A DNA stretch of 61,645 nucleotides, from the NCBI GenBank assembly GCA_031289015.1, contig JAITQG010000040.1, positions 1 to 61,645 of the forward strand. The letters run 5' to 3'. The notes under the pieces were generated by a model. The model ran no database searches, was not told the origin of the DNA, and was given only the letters and a program-made list of their open reading frames with translations. The stretch is from Lactobacillaceae bacterium. GTDB taxonomy: Bacteria > Bacillota > Bacilli > Lactobacillales > Lactobacillaceae. Position numbers and translations under genes: made by a program. Below, in pieces: positions 1 to 8,069 of the stretch; position 1 is the first letter of the stretch; every line of letters starts with the position of its first letter.

Positions 1-13
1 CTCGGAGCGATCA

Positions 14-140
14 ATTTGTGGGAAAAGCAAGGGTGGCCGAATATGGGGAACCGGCGCCCGATATTCAGACCCACAACGGGCATGGCGCAGGGCCGCTTGC
101 GGACCTTTCCCCATATTTGTGCCACCCGTTTCCCACAAAT
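14..140. repeat. Long imperfect inverted repeat, GC-rich
   Basis: The segment 14-50 is repeated in inverted orientation at 106-140. The shared blocks are ATTTGTGGGAAA, GGGTGGC and ATATGGGGAA, with small indels between them. The roughly 55-base centre holds a smaller GCCCG (56-60) / CGGGC (77-81) stem. It is clearly richer in GC than the flanks. No convincing gene with a ribosome site was found in 1-285 on either strand. It could be a structured RNA, a terminator region of the gene before the window, or the remains of a small repeat element. The function is unknown. Confidence 0.55.
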
Positions 141-285
141 TTATCTTTGCCGGAGAGCCCCAGCCAGCCCAAATTTAACAACAATTTGACGCCAACGGCG
201 GCAACCAGCAGAATCCCACCACCAAACGAAAACCAAACCACAAGTCCAGAAATGTGAACAAATTGTGAAAGAACCTTAATTTAAG

Positions 286-314
286 TTGACGATGTTCTAA
301 TGTAGTTCTAATAT
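286..314 (+). promoter_or_regulatory. Promoter of the methionine operon leader
   Basis: A TTGACG -35 (286-291) and a TAATAT -10 (309-314) are separated by exactly 17 bases. The expected transcription start lies near 321, just ahead of the T-box stem I. Confidence 0.7.
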
Positions 315-320
315 TGAAAT

Positions 321-603
321 TAGTTAATAACGTTGACGAGATGTAGTACGAACTAGCAATTTTCAAAGAGAGCTGACGGGTGGTGAAAGTCAGTAAGGCG
401 CGGGTTTGGAAAATGGTCTCTGAGTGAACGATGCTGTGAGCAATCGCTAGCAACATCCGGGTGCGCCCGTTACCGCGTCACAGTATATCCCTGCAAGCCA
501 GGCGTACTGATTGAGCAAGCTGTTTAACCAGCTTGGAAACCGGGTGGTACCACGTGTAAACGTCCCGACACTAGTCTTTTACTAGTTGTCGGGACGTTTT
601 TTG
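321..603 (+). promoter_or_regulatory. T-box riboswitch, methionine-type, upstream of metA
   Basis: This leader senses uncharged tRNA and decides between termination and read-through into the met genes. Seen in the sequence: an AGTA loop-E segment near 335, an AGAG/GGTGGTGA stem I apical region (368-386), and a specifier loop GAAaATGg with ATG at 413-415. The T-box core GGGTGGTACCACG lies at 542-554. A strong terminator follows, GTCCCGACACTAGT paired with ACTAGTTGTCGGGAC and then T6 (about 562-602). The ATG specifier is a methionine codon, which fits the downstream genes. The UGGU of the T-box expects a tRNA with discriminator A, as in tRNA-Met. Confidence 0.93.
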
Positions 604-625
604 TTTGCGAAAGGAGGCGTATTGC

Positions 626-1408
626 ATGGCCGTATATTTACGAAACGGGATTACTAAACCAGATTCCCAACTAGAATTAATTGATGCTAAAGAAATTTTG
701 ATCTTAAATCTCATGCCAAATCGGGCGGAAACCGAACGTCAATTTACGCGGTTGTTTGCCACACTACCGGGCAATGTTGCGCTGACCTTTGCAATTCCTG
801 GCACGCACCAAGTTAAAAATCAGCCCGCCTTAGTGTATCAACATTATGCGCGCTGGCCGGATTTGCGTGATGAATATTTTCATGGGCTCATCGTGACTGG
901 TGCACCGGTTGATCAATTGCCATTGGCGCAAGTGACTTACTGGGAAGAGTATGTTGCGATTCTCAAATGGCGGTTGACGCACGTTGCCAAAAGCTTGTTC
1001 ACGTGCTGGGGGGCCTTTGCTGCTGGGGTGGCCGAAGAAGTCATCGCCGCCACGCAACACTCCTATAAAATCACGGGCGTCTACACAACCAATGCCATCA
1101 CGATGCCGCACTCACGCTACTTTAGTTTCCCCTTGGACAATGCAAAAATTCATGTCAAGGCGGGGACCAAAAGCCTCGGTGCGACTTGGTTATTTGATGA
1201 AACGACGCATTCGACCTACTTATCCGGGCATTTAGAATATGCGGCTGACACGCTCTACCAAGAGTATTTGCGCGATCAGGCCAAAGGATTACAGCCGAGT
1301 TTGCCAGAAAATCTCTTGGATGCAAAAGGCAATCCAGTGCAATCGTGGCAAGTTGATGCGCAACAGATATTTAATGAATGGCTCAATAAAGAACTGACGA
1401 GGAATTAA
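626..1408 (+). CDS. metA: Homoserine O-acyltransferase MetA
   Basis: MetA acylates the hydroxyl of homoserine, the first committed step to methionine, in the cytoplasm. The protein has 260 residues, shorter than the roughly 300 of E. coli MetA. The MetA family signature is clear: LILNLMPNRAETERQF near residue 25, GLIVTGAPVD near 86-96, the nucleophile in FTCWGA (Cys127), and the His/Glu pair in SGHLEY. The residue after GAPV is Asp (96), where E. coli has Gly111 and acetyl-type enzymes have Glu. This leans toward acetyl-CoA but is not decisive. The start at 626 is chosen because AAAGGAGG lies just before it. It is the first gene after the Met T-box and is followed two bases later by metB. Confidence 0.92.
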   Translation: MAVYLRNGITKPDSQLELIDAKEILILNLMPNRAETERQFTRLFATLPGNVALTFAIPGTHQVKNQPALVYQHYARWPDLRDEYFHGLIVTGAPVDQLPLAQVTYWEEYVAILKWRLTHVAKSLFTCWGAFAAGVAEEVIAATQHSYKITGVYTTNAITMPHSRYFSFPLDNAKIHVKAGTKSLGATWLFDETTHSTYLSGHLEYAADTLYQEYLRDQAKGLQPSLPENLLDAKGNPVQSWQVDAQQIFNEWLNKELTRN

Positions 1409-1410
1409 AC

Positions 1411-2538
1411 ATGGTTAAGACAGCAACACAATTGGTACAAGGCACGAACCGCACTGACGACGAGAAAACGGGGGCCGTTGTGGCGCCTTTGCATTTATCA
1501 ACGGCCTTTCGCCATCCGGGCTTAGGCGATAGCACGGGGTATGACTATTCGCGCATGACGACGCCGACTCGCGATTTGTTAGAAGAGCAATTGGCTGCGA
1601 TTGAATTTGGCCAATATGCGCTTGCTGTGAGCTCAGGCATGGCAGCCATTACCCTCGTGTTTTCAACGTTGCTCAAAACCGGTGACCACTTTATTTGTTC
1701 AGACGATTTATATGGTGGGTCATTTCGCTACTTTGACACATTGCAGGCTAATTACCAGATTGCCTTTGATGCGTGGAATGGCGTTGACGTGGCGGCTTTA
1801 GTGGCACAAATCAAGCCAGCTACTAAGCTGATTTGGCTGGAAACGCCTTCAAATCCAACGATGAAAATTATCGATATTGCAGCGGTGGCTAAACAAGTCC
1901 ATGCGGTGCGCCCCGATATTTTGATTGCCGTGGACAATACGTTCCTGACGCCAATTTATCAAAATCCAATTGTCGATGGAGCTGACATTGTCGTGCATTC
2001 GGCGACGAAATATTTAGGTGGGCACAATGATATTCTGGCTGGCGCAGTGATTGTTAATGACCTTGACCTTGCTGACCAATTCCGGGAACAACTCACGACG
2101 ACGGGGCAAGTTTTGGCGCCTTTTGATGCATGGTTGTTGATTCGTTCATTAAAGACGCTGCACATTCGCATGGCGGCGCACACCAAAAGTGCTAAAACGG
2201 TGGCCGAAGTTTTGCCAACCGTCCCTGGCGTGGAAAAAGTGTTGTACGCCGGTGTGGGGGGCATGATTAGTTTTTATCTAGCCGCTGATTATGACGTGGA
2301 CCACTTTTTGCAGGCATTGACGCTGGGTTCCTTTGCTGAAAGTTTAGGTGGCGTTGAAACCTTGATCACCGTCCCAGCTGTACAAACGCATCACGATATG
2401 CCTGAAGCCCAACGGTTGTCATTGGGCATTACCGACCAATTGATTCGATTGTCAGTTGGGTTAGAAGATGTGGATGACATTATTGCGGATTTGCGTCAAG
2501 CGATTGCGGCCGCCCAAGCCGTGCAACAGGAGAACTAA
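1411..2538 (+). CDS. metB: Cystathionine gamma-synthase / O-acylhomoserine thiol-lyase (PLP)
   Basis: This is a Cys/Met-metabolism PLP enzyme of 375 residues. It joins acylhomoserine with cysteine to make cystathionine, or with sulfide to make homocysteine. The PLP lysine lies in HSATKYLGGH (Lys200), and the substrate-side motifs ETPSNPTM and SLGGVETLITVPAVQTH are present. The latter is typical of gamma-synthases of the MetB/MetI type. The start is two bases after metA and has GAGGAAT ahead of it. The gene stops one base before metC begins, so the trio is probably translated in a coupled way. Thiol-lyase activity cannot be told apart from synthase activity by sequence reading alone. Confidence 0.85.
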   Translation: MVKTATQLVQGTNRTDDEKTGAVVAPLHLSTAFRHPGLGDSTGYDYSRMTTPTRDLLEEQLAAIEFGQYALAVSSGMAAITLVFSTLLKTGDHFICSDDLYGGSFRYFDTLQANYQIAFDAWNGVDVAALVAQIKPATKLIWLETPSNPTMKIIDIAAVAKQVHAVRPDILIAVDNTFLTPIYQNPIVDGADIVVHSATKYLGGHNDILAGAVIVNDLDLADQFREQLTTTGQVLAPFDAWLLIRSLKTLHIRMAAHTKSAKTVAEVLPTVPGVEKVLYAGVGGMISFYLAADYDVDHFLQALTLGSFAESLGGVETLITVPAVQTHHDMPEAQRLSLGITDQLIRLSVGLEDVDDIIADLRQAIAAAQAVQQEN

Positions 2539-2539
2539 C

Positions 2540-3682
2540 ATGGATGAAATGACCAAAATTATTGCGGCGACGACCAAGCCGGATCCACTTTCTGGGGCGA
2601 TTAATACGCCGTTGCACCTCTCATCGACGTTCAATCAAATTAGTTTTGATGAATTTGGTGAATTTGATTATGCCCGTTCAGGCAATCCAACCCGCCAAGT
2701 TGCTGAACAAGCCGTGGCAGAGTTGGAAAATGGCCAGTTTGGCTTCTTATTTAGCACCGGGATGGCGGCGATTAGCTCAGTTTTGTTGACGTTTAGTCAA
2801 GGTGATCACATTGTGGTGACTAAGCACGTGTATGGTGGCACGTGGCGCGTGTTTGAAGACGTTTTGAGCCGGTTTGGCATTACGCACACGTTTGTGAATT
2901 GTGCTGATTTGGCCAGCATTGAAGCAGCCATTCAACCGAATACCAAAGCCATTTATTTAGAGACGCCATCAAATCCAGTTTTGGCAGTCACCGATATTGC
3001 GGGCGTGGTCGATATTGCTAAGCGACATGCGTTAATCACGATTGCTGACAATACTTTTTTGTCACCCGTGATTCAAAAACCACTGGATTTAGGTGTTGAT
3101 ATCGTCGTGCATTCGGCGACGAAATTCTTAGCTGGGCATTCGGACATTTTAGCTGGGGCCGCGGTGACCAATGATCAGGCTTTAGCGGACAAAATTTATT
3201 ATGTCCAAAATGCGGTGGGGGCCACGTTAGCCGTCTTTGATAGCTGGCTACTTTTGCGGGGCATCAAGACGTTGGGCGTGCGCATGCAACAATCGGCAAA
3301 TTCTGCGCAACAAATTGCTGAGTGGTTGGAGCAACAACCCCAAGTTACCCGCGTTAACTATCCTGGTTTGCCCAGTGATCCAGGCTATGCAATTCAACAA
3401 CGCCAAGCCAAAAATGGCGGGGCCGTGTTGAGCTTTGATGTGGGTAGTCAAGACCATGCGCGCATCGTGGCTGAAGCGACGAAAATTCCGTGTTTTTCTG
3501 TTTCATTGGGCGGGGTAGAGACGATTTTGTCTTACCCGCCAAAGATGAGTCACGCCGAATTGGATGGTGAGGGCTTGGCTGAAGCTGGTATAACACCAGG
3601 TTTGTTACGGTTCTCAGTTGGCTTAGAAGACCCACAAGATTTGATTAATGATTTAGCGCAAGCATTTGCACAATTTGCATAA
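2540..3682 (+). CDS. metC: Cystathionine beta-lyase MetC (PLP)
   Basis: This 380-residue PLP enzyme is a paralogue of the preceding gene. It is expected to cleave cystathionine to homocysteine, pyruvate and ammonia. The PLP lysine is in HSATKFLAGH (Lys195). The block SLGGVETILSYPPKMSH is the form common in Firmicutes beta-lyases, and YDYARSGNPTR-like (here FDYARSGNPTR) marks the cofactor phosphate region. The ATG at 2540 is preferred to upstream in-frame codons because ACAGGAGA stands at the right distance. With metB it forms the transsulfuration pair, like metI-metC of Bacillus subtilis. Beta-lyase versus gamma-lyase specificity is inferred from position and motifs. Confidence 0.85.
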   Translation: MDEMTKIIAATTKPDPLSGAINTPLHLSSTFNQISFDEFGEFDYARSGNPTRQVAEQAVAELENGQFGFLFSTGMAAISSVLLTFSQGDHIVVTKHVYGGTWRVFEDVLSRFGITHTFVNCADLASIEAAIQPNTKAIYLETPSNPVLAVTDIAGVVDIAKRHALITIADNTFLSPVIQKPLDLGVDIVVHSATKFLAGHSDILAGAAVTNDQALADKIYYVQNAVGATLAVFDSWLLLRGIKTLGVRMQQSANSAQQIAEWLEQQPQVTRVNYPGLPSDPGYAIQQRQAKNGGAVLSFDVGSQDHARIVAEATKIPCFSVSLGGVETILSYPPKMSHAELDGEGLAEAGITPGLLRFSVGLEDPQDLINDLAQAFAQFA

Positions 3683-3699
3683 GGCAGAGGAGAAATTAT

Positions 3700-3774
3700 A
3701 TGTGTCGATTACGTCAAAATTCAGTCAATCGCTGGCTGATTAGTTGGTTAGGGGATGGCTATTATGGCAATTGA
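3700..3774 (+). CDS. Possible 24-residue leader peptide overlapping the start of hom
   Basis: A short ORF starts at ATG 3700 with the best ribosome site in this interval, GAGGAGA at 3687-3693. It ends with TGA at 3772-3774, inside the beginning of hom. The peptide starts MCRLRQNSV and is rich in Trp, Tyr and Arg. It has no Met cluster, so attenuation by methionine codons is unlikely. It may serve translational coupling of hom, whose own start lacks a good ribosome site. It could also be the stub of a lost gene. No database family was recognised. Confidence 0.4.
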   Translation: MCRLRQNSVNRWLISWLGDGYYGN

Positions 3775-5017
3775 GGTTGGTTTATTAGGCTTAGGCACAG
3801 TTGGGGAGGGTGTCGTTGAGTTGTTAGCACAGCGCAACGAATTGCCGATTGAAATCACCAAAGTCGCAGTCCGAACCATTACCCCGGCACGCGCGACAAA
3901 ATATGCAAATTTGCATTTGACCACCGATCCATGGGAAGTCGTCAATGCACCGAGTTTAGCGATTGTCATTGAAGTCATGGGCGGGATTGAATTGCCATAT
4001 GCACTCATTAAACAAGCGCTCCAAAACGGAAAATCCGTGGTGACGGCGAATAAAGATTTGTTGGCGACCCACGGGGTTGAATTGAGTGCGTTGGCGCAAG
4101 CACAAGGGGTGTGGTTGCGCTATGAAGCTTCAGTTGCTGGGGGGATTCCAATTCTAAATGCATTGGCAACGAGTTTTCCGTATGACAAAATTCAGCGCGT
4201 CGCTGGGATTGTGAACGGGACGAGTAATTTTATTTTGTCAAAGATGGCCAATGAACGTTGCAGCTATGAATTAGCGTTGAAAATTGCGCAAAATAAGGGC
4301 TTTGCCGAGTCCGATCCGACCAATGATGTGTCTGGGTTGGATGCGGCGTACAAATTGGCGATTTTGTCTAAATTTGCCTTTGGAGCCACACCGGCAGTCG
4401 CAGATATTAAATTACAAGGTATCGAGCGGATTGCTGAAAAAGACATCGCTGCCGTACACAGTCTGGGTTTTGCGATTAAGCCCTTGGCCGTCGCTGAATT
4501 AAATAACGACAAATTGGCCCTGCACGTTTCACCATATTTAATCGACAATGCCAATCCGTTGGTGAAGGTCAATGACGAGTACAATGGGATTTTTGTCAGT
4601 TCGCAAAACATGCCACAACAACTCTTTTATGGGGCTGGGGCGGGAATGTTGCCAACGGCCAATGCGGTGACTGCTGATGTCTGCAATATTGCGCAGGCTT
4701 TGGTCAACCAAGCGCCCATCACTGCGTTTGCGACGTGTGCGGAGATTTCACCAGAGTTGGTCAACGATGTCTTGGAACAACGCTTTTTGAGCATTGATTT
4801 GGCGTCCCAAGCCCCTGAAACCATTCGAGCAGTGACCTTGGCGTTAGAAGAAACGGTGGGCATTCGGACGCTCAAACAAGCTGATTATGGCCAACATGCC
4901 GGCTCATTATTAGTTTTGACCAAACTCACAACGGAATTGCTGGTCGAAAAATGTCGGCAAATCTTACACGACATTCCCCACATCGAATTGCGCCACGTGC
5001 TGCCGATATTTAACTAG
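3755..5017 (+). CDS. hom: Homoserine dehydrogenase
   Basis: It reduces aspartate semialdehyde to homoserine, supplying the substrate of MetA and the branch point to threonine. The 420-residue protein has the NAD(P)-binding GLGTVGEGVV near residue 10, the substrate-domain block ANKDLLATHG and VAGGIPILN near 110-130, GIVNGTSNFIL, and a C-terminal ACT-type regulatory domain over the last 75 residues or so. The length fits the long, ACT-containing class. The start is uncertain: ATG 3755 and ATG 3764 are both possible, and neither has a strong ribosome site. Coupling from the short ORF at 3700 would explain this. It is the fourth gene of the T-box-controlled operon. Confidence 0.93.
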   Translation: MAIMAIEVGLLGLGTVGEGVVELLAQRNELPIEITKVAVRTITPARATKYANLHLTTDPWEVVNAPSLAIVIEVMGGIELPYALIKQALQNGKSVVTANKDLLATHGVELSALAQAQGVWLRYEASVAGGIPILNALATSFPYDKIQRVAGIVNGTSNFILSKMANERCSYELALKIAQNKGFAESDPTNDVSGLDAAYKLAILSKFAFGATPAVADIKLQGIERIAEKDIAAVHSLGFAIKPLAVAELNNDKLALHVSPYLIDNANPLVKVNDEYNGIFVSSQNMPQQLFYGAGAGMLPTANAVTADVCNIAQALVNQAPITAFATCAEISPELVNDVLEQRFLSIDLASQAPETIRAVTLALEETVGIRTLKQADYGQHAGSLLVLTKLTTELLVEKCRQILHDIPHIELRHVLPIFN

Positions 5018-5036
5018 AAAAGCGAGTCCAATTAGT

Positions 5037-5918
5037 ATGAAAATTAATGAAATTTATCAAACCAAACGCGCACAAAAAAACCCAGTCATCTCACTAGAAA
5101 TCTTCCCGCCTAAAAAAGATGGCGGGATTGAGACGTTGTATGAGGCGTTGGCTAGTTTAGGCCAAATCTCACCGGATTTTGTTAGTGTGACCTATGGGGC
5201 TGGCGGTAGTGGTGGCGTCAATGAAACCTTGGATATTGCAGCGTATATCAAACAAGAATACGGGCTTGAGAGCTTGCACCATTTGACGGGCGTGCTCTCA
5301 AATCATGAAACGATGAATGCCACGCTCCAAGCGATTCAAGCGCGTGGGGTCGAGAATATTTTGGCGTTGCGTGGGGATGTGCCGGCGGATGGGGATGCCT
5401 GCATTTCAGCTGATTATCCGCTCGCCAAAAACTTGATTAGTGATATTCATGCGTTTGGGGGCTTTAGCGTGGGGGCCGCGTGCTATCCAGAAGGCCACAT
5501 TGAGGCATTAAGCAACGCAGAAAATATGCAACATATGCAGGCTAAAGAAGCTGCCGGCGCTGATTTCTTTATTTCGCAATTATTCTTTGATAATGCTTCG
5601 TTTTACAAGCTGATGGATGATGCCCGGGGGGCGCGCGTGAATGCACCGATTTCTGCGGGCATCATGCCAATTTTGAACCGCTCACAAGTCGAACGCATGA
5701 TTTTCATGTGTGGCGCCAGTTTGCCTTCAAAATTAATCAAATTGATTCACAAGTACGAGCACAATCCCGCTGATTTACGCGCGGCGGGCCTTGATTATGC
5801 GATGGGGCAAATTGATGATTTGATTACTCAAGGGGTCGATGGCGTGCATATTTACACGATGAATCGGCCGGTTGTTGCCCAGACACTGCTCGGTAAGTAC
5901 AAAAAACAGTACATTTAG
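5037..5918 (+). CDS. metF: Methylenetetrahydrofolate reductase MetF
   Basis: This is a 293-residue FAD enzyme that makes 5-methyl-THF, the methyl donor for homocysteine methylation. The family marks are ISLEIFPPK near residue 18, FVSVTYGAGGS near 50, and ALRGDVPADGD near 110. The block QLFFDNASFYKLMDD and the ending HIYTMNRP are also present. It follows hom by 19 bases, so it is read as the last gene of the met operon. No metE or metH lies in the window, so the methyl transfer step must be encoded elsewhere. No clear terminator was seen in 5919-6045. Confidence 0.92.
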   Translation: MKINEIYQTKRAQKNPVISLEIFPPKKDGGIETLYEALASLGQISPDFVSVTYGAGGSGGVNETLDIAAYIKQEYGLESLHHLTGVLSNHETMNATLQAIQARGVENILALRGDVPADGDACISADYPLAKNLISDIHAFGGFSVGAACYPEGHIEALSNAENMQHMQAKEAAGADFFISQLFFDNASFYKLMDDARGARVNAPISAGIMPILNRSQVERMIFMCGASLPSKLIKLIHKYEHNPADLRAAGLDYAMGQIDDLITQGVDGVHIYTMNRPVVAQTLLGKYKKQYI

Positions 5919-6045
5919 GCGTACGCAATCGTGGATGATGCTCATTAATTCAAAAAAATGAAGAGGCTAACGCATAAAATCAAACGGCTAAGTTTACATC
6001 TCTCTGCTATTGTTGGTAGTAATGAAAACTTGATAGGAGTGAGAA

Positions 6046-6753
6046 ATGATGCAAAACCCAGCTCGACATTTTAAGTGGGGGCGCTTGATCGCCGCCAACT
6101 TCGTGATTTATGTGTTAGAAACGATTTCATATTTTTTCGTCGGCTCATATTTCGGAAAATTATGGGGCGTTGATAAAACTTGGAATTTACAATTAGGCGT
6201 TGATCGCATCATGCCATGGATCACGGAATTGTTTCCATACTATATGGCCTGGCCGTATGTCTGGTTTATTGCCGTGCCAGTGCTGCTGTTTTGGGCGCTT
6301 GGTCGGCAAGCCGTGGCTAAATACGTGGCCGTGTCGTTGTTGATGTATGTGATTGCTTCGGTGATTTATGCAGTTTTCCCAACCACAACGACAGAATTGG
6401 ACTTTATCAATGGCACGATTCAAACGTTGCCACATTCAGCTCCATTCTATGAAAATATTAATCGTTTGGCGCATAATTCAGCCAACGTTTGGGGCTCATG
6501 GCCAAGCTATCACAATTTCTGGGCATCAATGTTAGTCTTGTTCCCATTGATGTCAAAGGGCTTTAATTTCAAGAAGGCGCTGATCGTCGTGATGGGGCTA
6601 GTTATTAGCTTGGCGACGTTCACACTCCACCAACATGCCTTGGCTGATGCTGTGTTGACCTACGTGATGACCTTTGGCTTCTTGAAGCTAGTCATGTATT
6701 ACAAGTGGGACACGCAATTGTTGGACTGGTTATCTAAACCTGATTTGGTATAA
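6046..6753 (+). CDS. PAP2-like membrane phosphatase
   Basis: This is a 235-residue integral membrane protein with about six hydrophobic spans. In the second half, WPSYHNFWAS and LHQHALADAV (His plus Asp four residues on) correspond to the PAP2 pieces normally written PSxH and HxxxD. Members act on lipid or isoprenoid phosphates at the membrane. The first PAP2 motif (KxxxxxxRP) is not evident, so this belongs to a divergent branch, as often seen in Firmicutes. AGGAGTGAG lies before the start. It stands alone between the met operon and an unknown gene. Confidence 0.7.
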   Translation: MMQNPARHFKWGRLIAANFVIYVLETISYFFVGSYFGKLWGVDKTWNLQLGVDRIMPWITELFPYYMAWPYVWFIAVPVLLFWALGRQAVAKYVAVSLLMYVIASVIYAVFPTTTTELDFINGTIQTLPHSAPFYENINRLAHNSANVWGSWPSYHNFWASMLVLFPLMSKGFNFKKALIVVMGLVISLATFTLHQHALADAVLTYVMTFGFLKLVMYYKWDTQLLDWLSKPDLV

Positions 6754-6782
6754 TACGGGTAAAGACAAACTACGGGGTGATA

Positions 6783-7133
6783 ATGATGGATGCGATGCAA
6801 TTAGCAGCACAATACGTGTTTAAAGACAGTTGGATTGATTCAATTGCCGAAAATGGACCAGATACGACCTTTCACCTAGGCTTTCTAGCTGGGCAACAAA
6901 GTTCATATCAAGCTGGCAATCCCGAAGTGGTCTTGGCTGATTTGGTGGTCAAGAAGGCGCTGTTAATCAATGCTAAGGTTAATTTGAACGGCAATGCGAT
7001 TGTGGATGTGGTGGCCAATGAAACCGATAAGTTAGTTATGGTGATCCATAATGACGGTTCGGGTGCCGCCACAGAAATTACGGTGCACGGGGAAGATTTC
7101 AGCCTCGTGGGCCATGGCGATTATTACTTATAA
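6783..7133 (+). CDS. Hypothetical protein, about 116 residues
   Basis: The family was not recognised. The protein is soluble and mildly acidic, has no Cys, and has a beta-rich second half (VVLADLVVKKALLINAKV, then IVDVVANETDKLVMVI). ATG 6783 or 6786 follows CGGGGTGA. The upstream GTG at 6777 would overlap that ribosome site, so it was not chosen. A terminator follows directly. No function can be assigned. Confidence 0.75.
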   Translation: MMDAMQLAAQYVFKDSWIDSIAENGPDTTFHLGFLAGQQSSYQAGNPEVVLADLVVKKALLINAKVNLNGNAIVDVVANETDKLVMVIHNDGSGAATEITVHGEDFSLVGHGDYYL

Positions 7134-7140
7134 ACTTTTA

Positions 7141-7170
7141 AAACTTGTCGATTAGCGGCAAGTTTTTTAT
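7141..7170 (+). terminator. Rho-independent terminator
   Basis: An AACTTG(T)CG / CG(G)CAAGTT stem with a short loop is followed by a T6 run. It lies just after the stop codon at 7133. Confidence 0.8.
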
Positions 7171-7265
7171 TATGCCGATGAAATGTCATTTTTATGGCAT
7201 TGCAATAAAAAATTCATAAATTTTCGCTATTATTAAACTAATTATCATAAAAAGAGGGAACTGGC

Positions 7266-7568
7266 ATGGCAGAGACAATTGATACAGTTTGGGAAATGTT
7301 GAAAACCGTTGAAGATCCAGAACTACGTGTGGACGTGGTCAATTTGGGCTTGATTTATGAGGTGGCGTTGGTTGAACAAACCGCCAAAATCAAGATGACT
7401 TGGACGATGATGGGGTGTCCTTTAGGTGACTTGTTGGAAAAGCGCATCGTGACGGCGGTTTCAACGATTGAAGGCGTTGATGACGTAGATATTGAATTAG
7501 TCTGGGAACCGGCTTGGCATAAGGACATGATGTCGCGTTACGCTCGGATTTTACTAGGGATTAAATAA
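7266..7568 (+). CDS. DUF59 / metal-sulfur cluster assembly factor (SufT-like)
   Basis: This 100-residue protein matches the DUF59 (MIP18/PaaD/SufT) fold: VEDPELRVDVVNLGLIYE in the first half, then MGCPLGDLLEK with the conserved Cys, and the ending VELVWEPAW-like (here IELVWEPAW). Members help mature Fe-S proteins. It begins the iron operon, with feoA 18 bases downstream, so a link to intracellular iron use is likely. GAGGGAAC stands before the start. The exact client is unknown. Confidence 0.85.
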   Translation: MAETIDTVWEMLKTVEDPELRVDVVNLGLIYEVALVEQTAKIKMTWTMMGCPLGDLLEKRIVTAVSTIEGVDDVDIELVWEPAWHKDMMSRYARILLGIK

Positions 7569-7585
7569 ACGCGAAAGAGGATGGA

Positions 7586-8059
7586 ATGATGTTACCAATT
7601 AGTCAAGCGGAACCGAATAAAGTTTATGTCATTACCGAATTGCGCGTGGATTCGAACATTATGAAGCATTTGCAGGATTTGGGGATGCTGCCGGGGACAA
7701 AAGTGGCCTTGTTGTCGCTGGCTAAGGACAACGGGATTGTGTTGATGCATAATCACCGCTTGGCCCTGGATGTGAACGTGCTCAATAAAATCCGGGTGAG
7801 TGAAATCGATAATAACGAAGCGACCTGGTATCCGCTCAGTGATTTGCCAGTTGGTGAGTTGGCCATGGTCGTTGATTTGCATGGTGAAGGGGCCATCAAA
7901 CGGCGGCTCATGGATATGGGAATTACCAAAGGGACGCGGGTCTTGATGCGTAAGGTCGCACCCTTGGGGGATCCCGTTGAGATTCACCTGCGTGGGTATG
8001 AACTAACGCTGCGCAAAGAAGAAGCGCAAGATGTCATAATTTCCCCAATTGTTGGGTAG
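7586..8059 (+). CDS. feoA: Tandem FeoA-domain protein
   Basis: This 157-residue protein contains two FeoA (SH3-like) domains. The first covers about residues 5-75 (LQDLGMLPGTKVALLS) and the second about 80-153 (LMDMGITKGTRVLMRK, then GDPVEIHLRGYELTLRKEEA). FeoA proteins support FeoB at the inner face of the membrane. A single FeoA is usually about 75-80 residues, so this is a duplicated or fused version. It is followed 10 bases later by feoB and shares its operon. AGAGGATGG precedes the start. Confidence 0.9.
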   Translation: MMLPISQAEPNKVYVITELRVDSNIMKHLQDLGMLPGTKVALLSLAKDNGIVLMHNHRLALDVNVLNKIRVSEIDNNEATWYPLSDLPVGELAMVVDLHGEGAIKRRLMDMGITKGTRVLMRKVAPLGDPVEIHLRGYELTLRKEEAQDVIISPIVG

Positions 8060-8069
8060 GAGTGCACAC

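Noticed and set aside
175..456. Minus-strand 93-residue frame in the met leader
   Set aside because: It runs through the T-box stem I and the promoter, with no ribosome site.
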